Under the pieces are notes generated by a model. The model was given only the letters and a program-made list of their open reading frames with translations, was not told the DNA's origin and ran no database searches. Source: Acidimicrobiia bacterium (GTDB lineage: Bacteria > Actinomycetota > Acidimicrobiia > Acidimicrobiales > Aldehydirespiratoraceae). Taken from it: a stretch of DNA of 25,472 bases. This document shows positions 15,018 to 21,761 of the stretch, piece after piece. The position numbers and the translations under genes are program-made. The DNA lies in assembly GCA_022824605.1 (NCBI GenBank), contig JAJDZO010000152.1, positions 1-25,472 of the forward strand, given 5' to 3'. Position 1 is the stretch's first letter. Every line of letters begins with the position of its first letter.

Positions 15018-15422
15018 TCACCACACGTAGCAGAGGATCTCGCCGCCCATGCGGTTCCTCCTCGCCTCTCGATCGCTCATCAGACCCTTGTTGGTGGACA
15101 CCACCGCCACCCCGAGCCCGCCCTGCACCCGCGGGATCTCGTCGCGCTTGCGGTAGATGCGCAGACCCGGCTTGGAGATGCGTCGCAACCCCCGGATGAC
15201 GCGGTCGCGCTCGGGCGAGTACTTCATCTCGATGGTGAGCGTCCTGCCCGGCCGTGACGTGTTGTCCTTCTCGGCGAAGGACGCGATGTAGCCCTCGCGT
15301 TGCAGCACCGCCGCCAGAGCCAGCTTGCCCTTGGAGGACGGCATGGAGACCTCGTCGTGCATGGCCACGTTGGCGTTGCGGATGCGGGTCAGCATGTCTG
15401 CGATCGGATCTGTCATCGTCAT
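15018..15422 (-). CDS. rpsH: 30S ribosomal protein S8
   Basis: S8 binds the central domain of 16S rRNA and in some bacteria represses spc-operon translation. The protein reads MTMTDPIADMLTRIRNANVAMHDEVSMPSSKGKLALAAVLQREGYI, then RGLRRISKPGLRIYRKRDEIPRVQGGLGVAVVSTNKGLMSDREARRNRMGGEILCYVW, with the C-terminal signature. The ATG at 15422 has GAGGTG eight bases upstream; a second ATG two codons later is also possible. 134 residues. A 61-bp gap separates it from rpsZ. Confidence 0.96.
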   Translation of the reverse strand: MTMTDPIADMLTRIRNANVAMHDEVSMPSSKGKLALAAVLQREGYIASFAEKDNTSRPGRTLTIEMKYSPERDRVIRGLRRISKPGLRIYRKRDEIPRVQGGLGVAVVSTNKGLMSDREARRNRMGGEILCYVW

Positions 15423-15483
15423 GTCGGTGTCACCTCGCCGGCCGGTGGATGCGCGCTCACGGGCCTCTCGGACCCTCGTCGAG

Positions 15484-15669
15484 TCACCAGCTCGCCTTCT
15501 TCACACCCGGCAACTCCCCGGCGTGGGCCAGGTCGCGCAAGCAGATACGACACAGACAGAACTTTCGGTACACCGATCGGGGCCGGCCGCAGACACGGCA
15601 CCTCGTGTAAGCCCGCACCTTGAACTTGGGGGTGCGTTGCTGCTTCTCCTTCAGAGCCTTCTTGGCCAT
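15484..15669 (-). CDS. rpsZ: 30S ribosomal protein S14, zinc-binding type Z
   Basis: A short 61-residue S14 has the zinc ribbon Cys24-x2-Cys27 and Cys40-x2-Cys43 in RCRVCGRPRSVYRKFCLCRICLRDLAHAGELPGVKKASW; Cys38 is an extra cysteine beside the ligands. S14 is in the 30S head and is needed for late assembly. The short zinc form (not the ~100-residue zinc-free paralog) is the usual spc-operon version in Gram-positive bacteria. It starts three bases after rplE. Confidence 0.96.
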   Translation of the reverse strand: MAKKALKEKQQRTPKFKVRAYTRCRVCGRPRSVYRKFCLCRICLRDLAHAGELPGVKKASW

Positions 15670-15672
15670 TGC

Positions 15673-16242
15673 TCATTGCCCCTCTCGCCGGAACGGGAAC
15701 CCGAACGCTTCCAGAAGCGCCCGGCCCTCCGTGTCCGACTTGGCTGTGGTGACGATCGTGATGTCCATCCCCCGGGTGGAGTCGACCGAGTCGTAGTCGA
15801 TCTCCGGGAAGATGAGCTGTTCGGTTATCCCGAACGTGTAGTTGCCGCTGCCGTCGAAGGACCGCAGCGGCAGGCCGCGGGAGTCGCGGATGCGGGGAAT
15901 GGCCAGCGTGATGAGCCGGTCGAAGAACTCGTACATGCGGTCGCCTCGCAGGGTGACCTTGCATCCGATGGCCATGCCGGTGCGCAGCTTGAAGCTCGCC
16001 AGTGACCGTTTGGCTCGGGTGATGACCGGCTTCTGGCCCGAGATTGTGGCCAGGTCGGCCAGCGCGCCCTCCAACAGCTTGGCCTGGGTGATGGCCTCGC
16101 CGACGCCCATGTTGACCACGATCTTGGCCAGCTTGGGAACCATCATCACGTTGGACAGCTCCAACTGCTCGACCAGTGCGGCCTTGATCTCGGAGTCGAA
16201 CGCGGTGCGCAACCGGGGCCGGTAGTCAACTGCCGCGCTCAT
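15673..16242 (-). CDS. rplE: 50S ribosomal protein L5
   Basis: L5 binds 5S rRNA and the P-site tRNA in the central protuberance. The protein shows LELSNVMMVPKLAKIVVNMGVGEAITQAKLLEGALADLATISGQKPVITRAKRSLASFKLRTGMAIGCKVTLRGDRMYEFFDRLITLAIPRIRDSRGL, including the family signature around KLxKIVVNMGVG, and ends with DITIVTTAKSDTEGRALLEAFGFPF. 189 residues. ATG 16242 is preceded by GGTGG, and it overlaps the stop of a 15-residue mini-frame that starts at the rplX stop. Confidence 0.97.
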   Translation of the reverse strand: MSAAVDYRPRLRTAFDSEIKAALVEQLELSNVMMVPKLAKIVVNMGVGEAITQAKLLEGALADLATISGQKPVITRAKRSLASFKLRTGMAIGCKVTLRGDRMYEFFDRLITLAIPRIRDSRGLPLRSFDGSGNYTFGITEQLIFPEIDYDSVDSTRGMDITIVTTAKSDTEGRALLEAFGFPFRREGQ

Positions 16243-16286
16243 AGGTCCACCTTTGCGGTAACGATGTTGACGAGGGGCAAGCTCAT
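16239..16286 (-). CDS. Possible 15-residue bridging minicistron between rplX and rplE
   Basis: An ATG at 16286 overlaps the rplX TGA (ATGA), and the frame MSLPLVNIVTAKVDL ends in a TGA overlapping the rplE ATG (ATGA). It thus fills the 40-bp gap exactly, with coupled junctions at both ends. An 11-bp direct repeat (gctcataggtc on the plus strand) occurs at 16237-16247 and 16281-16291, so both junctions have the same sequence. It may carry ribosomes across to rplE or be a by-product of a duplication or insertion. No known family is recognised. Confidence 0.35.
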   Translation of the reverse strand: MSLPLVNIVTAKVDL

Positions 16287-16633
16287 AGGTCGGCCCCCGT
16301 GCGGCGACAGATGCGGACCTTGCCGCCTTCGGGCGTGAACCGGTAGCCCACCCGCGTCGGCTTGCCGTCGGTGGGGCTCACCACGGCCACGTTGGAGGCG
16401 TCGATAGGCATGGCCTTGTCGATGATGCCTCCCTGCTGCACGTCGCGGGTCGGGGCCTGGTGTCGTTTGGCGACGTTGACGCCCTCGACGATCACCTTGC
16501 CCACCGCGGGCATGACTCGCTCGACGCTCCCCTCCACGCCGGCGTCCTTGCCCGACAACACCACCACGCGGTCGCCCTTGATGATCTTCATGGAGCGTCC
16601 CGCCGGGTAGGAGCCCTTGGAGCTTCTAGCCAT
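16283..16633 (-). CDS. rplX: 50S ribosomal protein L24
   Basis: L24 is one of two assembly-initiator proteins of the 50S subunit. The KOW motif is in MKIIKGDRVVVLSGKDAGVEGSVERVMPAVGKVIVEGVNVAKRHQAP at about residues 15-60, followed by GGIIDKAMPIDASNVAVVSPTDGKPTRVGYRF. The start at ATG 16633 adds 14 residues before the usual MKI; it is preferred because GGAGGTG stands six bases upstream, within the end of rplN. 116 residues. It abuts rplN without a gap. Confidence 0.95.
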   Translation of the reverse strand: MARSSKGSYPAGRSMKIIKGDRVVVLSGKDAGVEGSVERVMPAVGKVIVEGVNVAKRHQAPTRDVQQGGIIDKAMPIDASNVAVVSPTDGKPTRVGYRFTPEGGKVRICRRTGADL

Positions 16634-17002
16634 CTACAGCACCTCCGGTGCCAGCGACACGATGCGCATGAACTGCTTGTCGCGGAGTTCCCGGCCCACC
16701 GGCCCGAAGATGCGGGTGCCCCGGGGTTGATCCTGGTCGTTGATCAGGACCGCCGCATTCTCATCGAAGCGGATGTAGCTGCCGTCGCCGCGGCGCTTCT
16801 CCTTGCGGGTGCGCACCACGACGCAGCGCACCAGATCGCCCTTGCGGACCTGCGCGCCGGGGATGGCGTCCTTCACGGTGGCGACGAACACATCGCCGAC
16901 GGAGGCATAGCGGCGCCGGGAGCCGCCGAGCACCTTGATGCACAGCACCTCCTTGGCGCCGGAGTTGTCGGCCACACGCAGGCGCGACTCCTGCTGGATC
17001 AT
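16634..17002 (-). CDS. rplN: 50S ribosomal protein L14
   Basis: L14 sits at the subunit interface of the 50S. The 122-residue protein is a near-complete match to the family: MIQQESRLRVADNSGAKEVLCIKVLGGSRRRYASVGDVFVATVKDAIP, KKGDLVRCVVVRTRKEKRR-like segment, GSYIRFDENAAVLINDQDQPRGTRIFGPVGRELRDKQFMRIVSLAPEVL. Start is ATG 17002, 34 bp after rpsQ. Confidence 0.97.
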   Translation of the reverse strand: MIQQESRLRVADNSGAKEVLCIKVLGGSRRRYASVGDVFVATVKDAIPGAQVRKGDLVRCVVVRTRKEKRRGDGSYIRFDENAAVLINDQDQPRGTRIFGPVGRELRDKQFMRIVSLAPEVL

Positions 17003-17036
17003 TGCGAGCGCTCCGAGCCTTCAGCGGACGGCTGGA

Positions 17037-17315
17037 TCACTTGGCACGCTCCACGATCTCCACCAAGCGCCAGCGCTTGGTCTTCGACAACGGCCGGGTC
17101 TCGGCCACTCGCACCAGATCGCCCACGCCCAGCGTGTTGTCGGCGTCGTGGACGGCGAGGCGGGTCGTCCGCTGCACGGTCTTGTCGTAGCGGGGGTGAC
17201 GGACCCGCTCGGTGGCCTCGACGATCGCCGTCTTGTCCATGCGGTCCGAGACCACTACACCCTCGCGCACCTTGCGGCGGTTGGGGCGCTCGACGGTTTC
17301 CTGGGCCATGGTCAT
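17037..17315 (-). CDS. rpsQ: 30S ribosomal protein S17
   Basis: S17 is a primary 16S rRNA-binding protein (OB fold). The 92-residue protein has RRKVREGVVVSDRMDKTAIVEATERVRHPRYDKTVQRTTRLAVHDADNTLGVGDLVRVAETRPLSKTKRWRLVEIVERAK, covering the entire family including the GDxVxIxExRPLSKxKxWxLVEI signature. Start ATG 17315 overlaps the rpmC TGA; a second ATG two codons later is possible. The reading frame is open much further upstream, but that part antisense-free stretch belongs to rplP and rpmC. Confidence 0.96.
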   Translation of the reverse strand: MTMAQETVERPNRRKVREGVVVSDRMDKTAIVEATERVRHPRYDKTVQRTTRLAVHDADNTLGVGDLVRVAETRPLSKTKRWRLVEIVERAK

Positions 17316-17542
17316 CTCCCCTCGGCGGCGGCCGGCTGCGCCTCCGCGGCTGCTATCTCGCGGGCCCGAAGCTCGGTGAGCACCCGGGCGATGTCGCGGC
17401 GTACCTGCTTGAGGCGGGCCGGATTGTCGAGCTGGCCGGTGGCGAACTGGAAGCGCAGGTTGAACAGCTCCTCCTTGGCATCCGCCAAACGTTCGATCAA
17501 ATCGGTGTCGCCGAGATTGACCAGGGCCTTGGCGCGAGCCAT
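17312..17542 (-). CDS. rpmC: 50S ribosomal protein L29
   Basis: L29 is a two-helix protein beside the peptide exit tunnel and a docking point for trigger factor and SRP. The sequence ALVNLGDTDLIERLADAKEELFNLRFQFATGQLDNPARLKQVRRDIARVLTELRARE includes the signature KEELFNLRFQxATGQLxNxxRxxxVRRxIARxxT. A short Ala-rich tail (AAAEAQPAAAEGR) brings it to 76 residues. It begins directly after the rplP TAG and ends in an ATGA overlap with rpsQ. Confidence 0.96.
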   Translation of the reverse strand: MARAKALVNLGDTDLIERLADAKEELFNLRFQFATGQLDNPARLKQVRRDIARVLTELRAREIAAAEAQPAAAEGR

Positions 17543-17959
17543 CTAGAACCCCTCCTCGCGGGTGATGAAGCGGGCCTTCATCGGAAGCTTCTGGATGGCG
17601 CGGTCGATGGCGCCCCGAGCGATCGTCTCGTCGTGGTACGACAGCTCGAACAGGATCCGGCCGGGCCGCACCACGGCCACCCAATGCTCGGGGTTGCCCT
17701 TGCCCGAGCCCATCCGCGTCTCGGCCGGCTTCTTGGTGACCGGCTTGTCGGGGAAGACGTTGATCCACACCTTGCCGCCCCGCTTGATGTGGCGGGTCAT
17801 GGCGACACGGGCAGCCTCGATCTGGCGGGAAGTCAGCCATCCGGGCTCGAGGGCCTGGATGCCGAAATCGCCGTGGGCCACATCGGTGCGTCCCTTGGCC
17901 ACACCCTTGGTGCGTCCGCGGTGGTGCTTGCGGTGGCGGACCTTTCGTGGCATCAACAT
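17543..17959 (-). CDS. rplP: 50S ribosomal protein L16
   Basis: L16 helps shape the A site and the tRNA elbow contact. The protein has PRKVRHRKHHRGRTKGVAKGRTDVAHGDFGIQALEPGWLTSRQIEAARVAMTRHIKRGGKVWINVFPDKPVTKKPAETRMGSGKGNPEHWVAVVRPGRILFEL, with both L16 signatures; the Arg in ETRMGSGKG is the residue hydroxylated in some bacteria. 138 residues from ATG 17959; an ATG two codons later is also possible. The 108-bp gap before it, after rpsC, contains a tandem duplication. Confidence 0.96.
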   Translation of the reverse strand: MLMPRKVRHRKHHRGRTKGVAKGRTDVAHGDFGIQALEPGWLTSRQIEAARVAMTRHIKRGGKVWINVFPDKPVTKKPAETRMGSGKGNPEHWVAVVRPGRILFELSYHDETIARGAIDRAIQKLPMKARFITREEGF

Positions 17960-17993
17960 GGCGGAATGCTCAGTCCTCGCGTCGGGAGCGGCG

Positions 17994-18078
17994 TGTGCCT
18001 AGTCATCACGACCAACTCTCAGTCGTCGCGCCATGCGCGGCATGTGCCTAGTCATCACGACCAACTCTCAGTCGTCGC
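17994..18078. repeat. 36-bp direct repeat spanning the rpsC end and rpsC-rplP spacer
   Basis: Two identical 36-bp copies lie at 17994-18029 and 18043-18078, a 49-bp period. The copy nearer rpsC contains its last two Asp codons and stop; the other repeats them in the spacer. A shorter degenerate version (GCGAGGACTGAG against GCGACGACTGAG) follows nearer rplP. The duplication creates an 18-codon frame starting at ATG 18055 and ending with TAG at 17999. This accounts for most of the unusually long spacer. Confidence 0.9.
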
Positions 18079-18967
18079 CGGGGCGGAAGTGCGGCGTCTC
18101 GTGGTGCTCGCGGGTGGAGGCCTCGATGGCGGCCTCCTCGTCAAGCAGCTTCTCGAACTCGGGATCGGCCTCGCCGATGAGCGGCGCCGGCTCCTCGTCG
18201 GAAATGTCGTCGGTGAACTCGCGCCGCCGGGCCGCCGACGACGAGACGATCTTGCGGGGCCGGGCCCCGGGGCCGGAGGTCTCGCCCGCGGCCATGGCCG
18301 CCTCCTTGGAGGCCTTGTCCTCCGACAGCGTCTTGTACGGCAGGATGTCGCCCTTGTACAGCCACACCTTCACGCCGATACGCCCGTAAGTGGTGCGAGC
18401 CTCGCGGAAGCCGTAGTCCACGTCGGCCCGCAGGGTGTGAAGGGGCACCCGCCCCTCACGGTACCACTCGGTGCGGGCCATCTCAGAACCGCCGAGCCGT
18501 CCCGAGCACTGCACCCGGATTCCCAGCGCACCGGCGCGCTGAGCGTTCTGCACCGCCCGCTTCATCGCCCGACGGAAGGCCACACGACCGGTCAACTGGT
18601 CGGCCACGCCCTGCGCGATCAGGGCTGCGTCGAGCTCGGGCTGCTTGATCTCCTGGATGTTGAGCTGCACCCGGGGGTTGCCGCTGATCTCGGTGAGACC
18701 GGCTCGCAGCCGATCAGCCTCGGCACCCCGCCGACCGATCACAATGCCGGGCCGCGCCGTGTGAACGTCGACGCGCAGCCGGTCACGGGTGCGCTCCACC
18801 TCCACGCGGCTGATGGCCGCATGGGGCAGTTCGGTCATCAGAAAATCACGGATCTTCCAGTCCTCGATGACGTTGTCGGCGTACTCCTTGCGGTCGGCGA
18901 ACCAGCGGCTCTTCCACTCGGTGGTGACCCCCAGCCGGAACCCGTAGGGGTTGACCTTCTGACCCAT
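18068..18967 (-). CDS. rpsC: 30S ribosomal protein S3, long acidic tail
   Basis: S3 forms the mRNA entry channel with S4 and S5. The N-terminus is MGQKVNPYGFRLGVTTEWKSRWFAD, the KH domain has GIVIGRRGAEADRLR (GRRG at 78-81), and the C-terminal domain has GRVAFRRAMKRAV, GIRVQCSGRLGGSEMARTEWYREGRVPLHTLRADVDYG and TYGRIGVKVWLYKGD. After about residue 215 comes a charged tail with an Arg-rich patch (ARRRE) followed by Asp/Glu-rich sequence to residue 299, well beyond the 233 of E. coli. The ATG overlaps the rplV stop (ATGA). Confidence 0.97.
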   Translation of the reverse strand: MGQKVNPYGFRLGVTTEWKSRWFADRKEYADNVIEDWKIRDFLMTELPHAAISRVEVERTRDRLRVDVHTARPGIVIGRRGAEADRLRAGLTEISGNPRVQLNIQEIKQPELDAALIAQGVADQLTGRVAFRRAMKRAVQNAQRAGALGIRVQCSGRLGGSEMARTEWYREGRVPLHTLRADVDYGFREARTTYGRIGVKVWLYKGDILPYKTLSEDKASKEAAMAAGETSGPGARPRKIVSSSAARRREFTDDISDEEPAPLIGEADPEFEKLLDEEAAIEASTREHHETPHFRPGDD

Positions 18968-19671
18968 CAGCCGCTCCCGTCAGCCTTGTCGGACTCTTCA
19001 GCATCGGAGCCCTCAACTTCGGGCACTTCAACATCGCTTGCTTCGGCGTCACCAGCGGCGGCCGAGACCGCTTCGGCGTCACCGGCGGCAGCATCGCCGG
19101 CCATGGCGGCCTCGGTGGCTTCGACCACGGCCGCAGCCTGAGCCTCCACGTCGGCGGCGGCCGGCGTGTCGGCCTCGTCGGGCGACGCGTCGGACGCCGC
19201 GGATTGCTGCCGAGCGGCGGCACGCGACCGCGCCACCCGTCGGCGCCGGGCCTCTGCGGCCGCTACACCGCGCTGCGACTGCCGGGCCCGCACCTGCTCG
19301 AGCGTGTCGGGGTCGTAGCGGCTGACGATCAACGTGATGTGACAGGTGCGCTTGCGAATGCGGGTGGCCCGCCCACGGGCCCGGGGCCGCCAGCGCTTGA
19401 GCGTGGGCCCCTCGTCGGCGTAACACGACGACACGTACAGTTCGTCCACGTCGAGTCCGTCGTTGTGCTCGGCGTTGGCGATGGCCGAATCGAGAACCTT
19501 GCTGATGGGCCGGGCCACATCACGCTCGGAGAAGGCCAGGATGTCGTGCGCATCGCCGCAGCTCTTTCCGCGGATGAGGTCGAGAACCTCACGGGCCTTG
19601 TACGCCGAACTGCGCACATAGGACACTCGGGCCCTCGTTCCGGGGCGCTCGTTGGTCTTGGTGCCGGCCAT
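18967..19671 (-). CDS. rplV: 50S ribosomal protein L22 with long Ala/Asp/Glu-rich extension
   Basis: L22 lines the peptide exit tunnel. The core (residues about 12-118) has ARVSYVRSSAYKAREVLDLIRGKSCGDAHDILAF, VLDSAIANAEHNDGLDVDELYV and the tunnel beta-hairpin LKRWRPRARGRATRIRKRTCHITLIV (91-116). The usual length is about 110-130; here the protein continues to 234 with a basic linker (ARRRRVARSRAAAR) and then about 75 Ala-, Asp- and Glu-rich residues that include AAAGDAEA repeated ten residues apart, encoded by a 30-bp-spaced DNA repeat at 19040-19083. The start is ATG 19671, overlapping the rpsS stop; longer upstream frame has no similarity. Confidence 0.95.
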   Translation of the reverse strand: MAGTKTNERPGTRARVSYVRSSAYKAREVLDLIRGKSCGDAHDILAFSERDVARPISKVLDSAIANAEHNDGLDVDELYVSSCYADEGPTLKRWRPRARGRATRIRKRTCHITLIVSRYDPDTLEQVRARQSQRGVAAAEARRRRVARSRAAARQQSAASDASPDEADTPAAADVEAQAAAVVEATEAAMAGDAAAGDAEAVSAAAGDAEASDVEVPEVEGSDAEESDKADGSG

Positions 19672-19949
19672 CAGCGACGGGCTCCCCGCTCCTGGCCGGC
19701 GTGGAACCGGAACGTGCGGGTCGGAGCGAACTCGCCGAGCTTGTGGCCCACCATCGATTCGGTGATGTACACCGGCACGTGCTTGCGACCGTCGTGCACG
19801 GCCAGCGTGTGACCCACCATGTCGGGGATGATGGTGGACCGGCGCGACCACGTCTTGACCACCCGCTTCTCGTTGCGGTCGTTGAGTTCGTCGATCTTGC
19901 GCAGCAGGTGGTCGTCCACGAAGGGACCCTTCTTGAGGCTGCGGGGCAT
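19671..19949 (-). CDS. rpsS: 30S ribosomal protein S19
   Basis: S19 is in the 30S head and contacts 23S rRNA through an intersubunit bridge. The 92-residue protein is MPRSLKKGPFVDDHLLRKI at the start, then VVKTWSRRSTIIPDMVGHTLAVHDGRKHVPVYITESMVGHKLGEFAPTRTFRFH, matching the whole family including the C-terminal signature. It begins four bases after rplB and its stop overlaps rplV. Confidence 0.97.
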   Translation of the reverse strand: MPRSLKKGPFVDDHLLRKIDELNDRNEKRVVKTWSRRSTIIPDMVGHTLAVHDGRKHVPVYITESMVGHKLGEFAPTRTFRFHAGQERGARR

Positions 19950-19953
19950 GGCT

Positions 19954-20790
19954 CTACCTCCGGGTGCCGCGCCTACGGCGGCGACGGACGATCATCTTGT
20001 CGGAGTCCTTGCGGCGGGCTCGGGTGCGCCCCTCGGGCTTGCCCCAGGGCGACACCGGGTGGCGTCCGCCCGAGGATTTGCCCTCCCCGCCGCCGAGAGG
20101 ATGGTCGACCGGGTTCATGGCGACGCCGCGGGTCTGGGGGCGCACACCCTTCCAGCGGTTGCGGCCCGCCTTACCGATCTTGGTGAGTTCATGCTCGGAG
20201 TTGCCGACCTCGCCGACGGTGGCCCGGCAGTCGATCGGCACCCGCCTCATCTCGGTGCTGGGCAGGCGCACGGTGGCGAAGCGGCCTTCCTTGGCCACGA
20301 GCTGGACGCTGGCACCGGCGCTGCGACCCAACCGCCCGCCGCCGCCGGCCTTCAGCTCGACGTTGTGAACGACCGTGCCCACCGGGATGTAGCGCAGGGC
20401 CATGGCGTTGCCGGGGCGGACCTCCGCTCCCTGACCCGACATGAGCCGGTCGCCGACCTCCACGCCCTTGGGTGCGAGGATGTAACGCTTCTCGCCGTCG
20501 TGGTAGTGCAGCAGCGCGATGCGACAGGTGCGGTTCGGGTCGTACTCGATGGCAGCCACCGTGGCCGGGACGTCGTCCTTGGTGCGAGTGAAGTCGATCT
20601 TGCGGTAGCGCTGCTTGTGGCCGCCGCCGCGGTGCCGCGAGGTCATGCGCCCGTGGTTGTTGCGGCCGCCGGTGCTCGACTGCTTCACCACCAGACTGCG
20701 CTCGGGGCGACTGCGGGTGATCTCCGAGAAGTCCGACGCGGTCTGGAACCGGCGACCGGGACTGGATGGCTTGCGCTTGCGGATCGTCAT
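19954..20790 (-). CDS. rplB: 50S ribosomal protein L2
   Basis: L2 is a core rRNA-binding protein required for subunit association and peptidyl transferase activity. The protein shows RNNHGRMTSRHRGGGHKQRYRKIDF, the SH3-like middle with ILAPKGVEVGD and GNAMALRYIPVGTVVHNVEL, and RPQTRGVAMNPVDHPLGGGEGKSSGGRHPVSPWGKP, which contains the conserved histidine in the MNPVDHPLGGG loop. Length 278 is standard. It follows rplW by two bases. Confidence 0.97.
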   Translation of the reverse strand: MTIRKRKPSSPGRRFQTASDFSEITRSRPERSLVVKQSSTGGRNNHGRMTSRHRGGGHKQRYRKIDFTRTKDDVPATVAAIEYDPNRTCRIALLHYHDGEKRYILAPKGVEVGDRLMSGQGAEVRPGNAMALRYIPVGTVVHNVELKAGGGGRLGRSAGASVQLVAKEGRFATVRLPSTEMRRVPIDCRATVGEVGNSEHELTKIGKAGRNRWKGVRPQTRGVAMNPVDHPLGGGEGKSSGGRHPVSPWGKPEGRTRARRKDSDKMIVRRRRRRGTRR

Positions 20791-20792
20791 GG

Positions 20793-21083
20793 TCAGGCCT
20801 CGAACAGATCGATCGAGTCGCCTGCGGCCAGCGTGATGAGGGCCCGTTTGGTGTCGGGCCGCCGACCCCAGGTGTTGTTGCGGCGGTTGTGGCGCCGCTT
20901 GCCCTTGCGGCGCAGGGTGTTGACCTTCAGCACCTCCACGTCGAAGATCGCCTCGACCGCGGCCCTTATCTCGGGCTTGGTGGCTTCGGGAGCCACGATG
21001 AAGGTGTAGACGTTGTCGGCGAGCAGCCCGTAGCTCTTCTCCGACACAACGGGGCGCAGGATCACGTCGCGGTGATCACGCAT
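20793..21083 (-). CDS. rplW: 50S ribosomal protein L23
   Basis: L23 lies at the tunnel exit and docks trigger factor and SRP. The sequence is MRDHRDVILRPVVSEKSYGLLADNVYTFIVAPEATKPEIRAAVEAIFDVEVLKVNTLRRKGKRRHNRRNNTWGRRPDTKRALITLAAGDSIDLFEA, the full family. ATG 21083 (96 residues) overlaps the rplD stop by eight bases; a GTG three codons earlier (21092) is an alternative. Confidence 0.95.
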   Translation of the reverse strand: MRDHRDVILRPVVSEKSYGLLADNVYTFIVAPEATKPEIRAAVEAIFDVEVLKVNTLRRKGKRRHNRRNNTWGRRPDTKRALITLAAGDSIDLFEA

Positions 21084-21756
21084 CGCCGTCACCGTCCTGC
21101 GAGGATTCTGAGCCGCTGGAGTTGTCGTCGGCCGGGGCGGCTGCGCCCGAGACCGTGGGCAGGGTCTCGGAGGTGAACACCACCACGTCGCTGTTGAGCA
21201 CGTCGTAGGTGTTCAGCTCGCGCTGGTGAAGGCAGTGCACCGGCGGGAGGTTGCGGAAGCTCTTCTGGGCGTCGGAGTCGCCGTCGCCCAACACCACCAG
21301 AACCTTGCCTTCGGCGCCGATGGCGTTGAGGGCTTCGACCGCGTCACGGGTGCGAGGCCCGTCGAAGCTCCAGCGGTCCACCACGATCACGCTGCCGGCT
21401 CGGGCCCTATCAGACAGCGCGGAGGCCAGGGCCAGACGCTTCATCTTCTTGGGGGTGCGCTGGCGGTAGTCGCGGGGCTTGGGGCCGTGGGCCGCGCCAC
21501 CGCCACGCCACTGGGGCGACCGGATGGAGCCGTGACGGGCCCGGCCGGTGCCCTTCTGGCGCCAGGGCTTGGCCCCGCCGCCGGCCACCTCGGCCCGGCC
21601 CTTGGTGCTGTGGGTGCCGGCCCGGCGGGCCGCGAGCTGCGCCGTCACCACCTGGTGCATCACGCCGATGTTGGGCTCCACGCCGAAGATCGAGTCGTCG
21701 AGAACGACCTCGCCGACCTTGCGGCCCTTCGGAGAAACCACCTTCACCGGCTCCAT
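21076..21756 (-). CDS. rplD: 50S ribosomal protein L4
   Basis: L4 reaches into the exit tunnel with L22 and, in enterobacteria, represses the S10 operon. The core has NIGVMHQVVTAQLAARRAGTHSTKGRAEVAGGGAKPWRQKGTGRARHGSIRSPQWRGGGAAHGPKPRDY (the tunnel loop), then KKMKRLALASALSDRA and the C-terminal Rossmann-like half with NTYDVLNSDVVVFTSE. A Ser/Asp-rich tail (about 20 residues) ends the 226-residue protein. It starts five bases after rplC. Confidence 0.96.
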   Translation of the reverse strand: MEPVKVVSPKGRKVGEVVLDDSIFGVEPNIGVMHQVVTAQLAARRAGTHSTKGRAEVAGGGAKPWRQKGTGRARHGSIRSPQWRGGGAAHGPKPRDYRQRTPKKMKRLALASALSDRARAGSVIVVDRWSFDGPRTRDAVEALNAIGAEGKVLVVLGDGDSDAQKSFRNLPPVHCLHQRELNTYDVLNSDVVVFTSETLPTVSGAAAPADDNSSGSESSQDGDGDA

Positions 21757-21761
21757 GGCGA

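Noticed and set aside
16460..19141. 893-residue plus-strand frame opposite rplX to rplV
   Set aside because: It runs antisense to nine well-conserved ribosomal protein genes and their overlaps. Its His/Gly/Arg-rich composition is that of an antisense shadow, not a protein.
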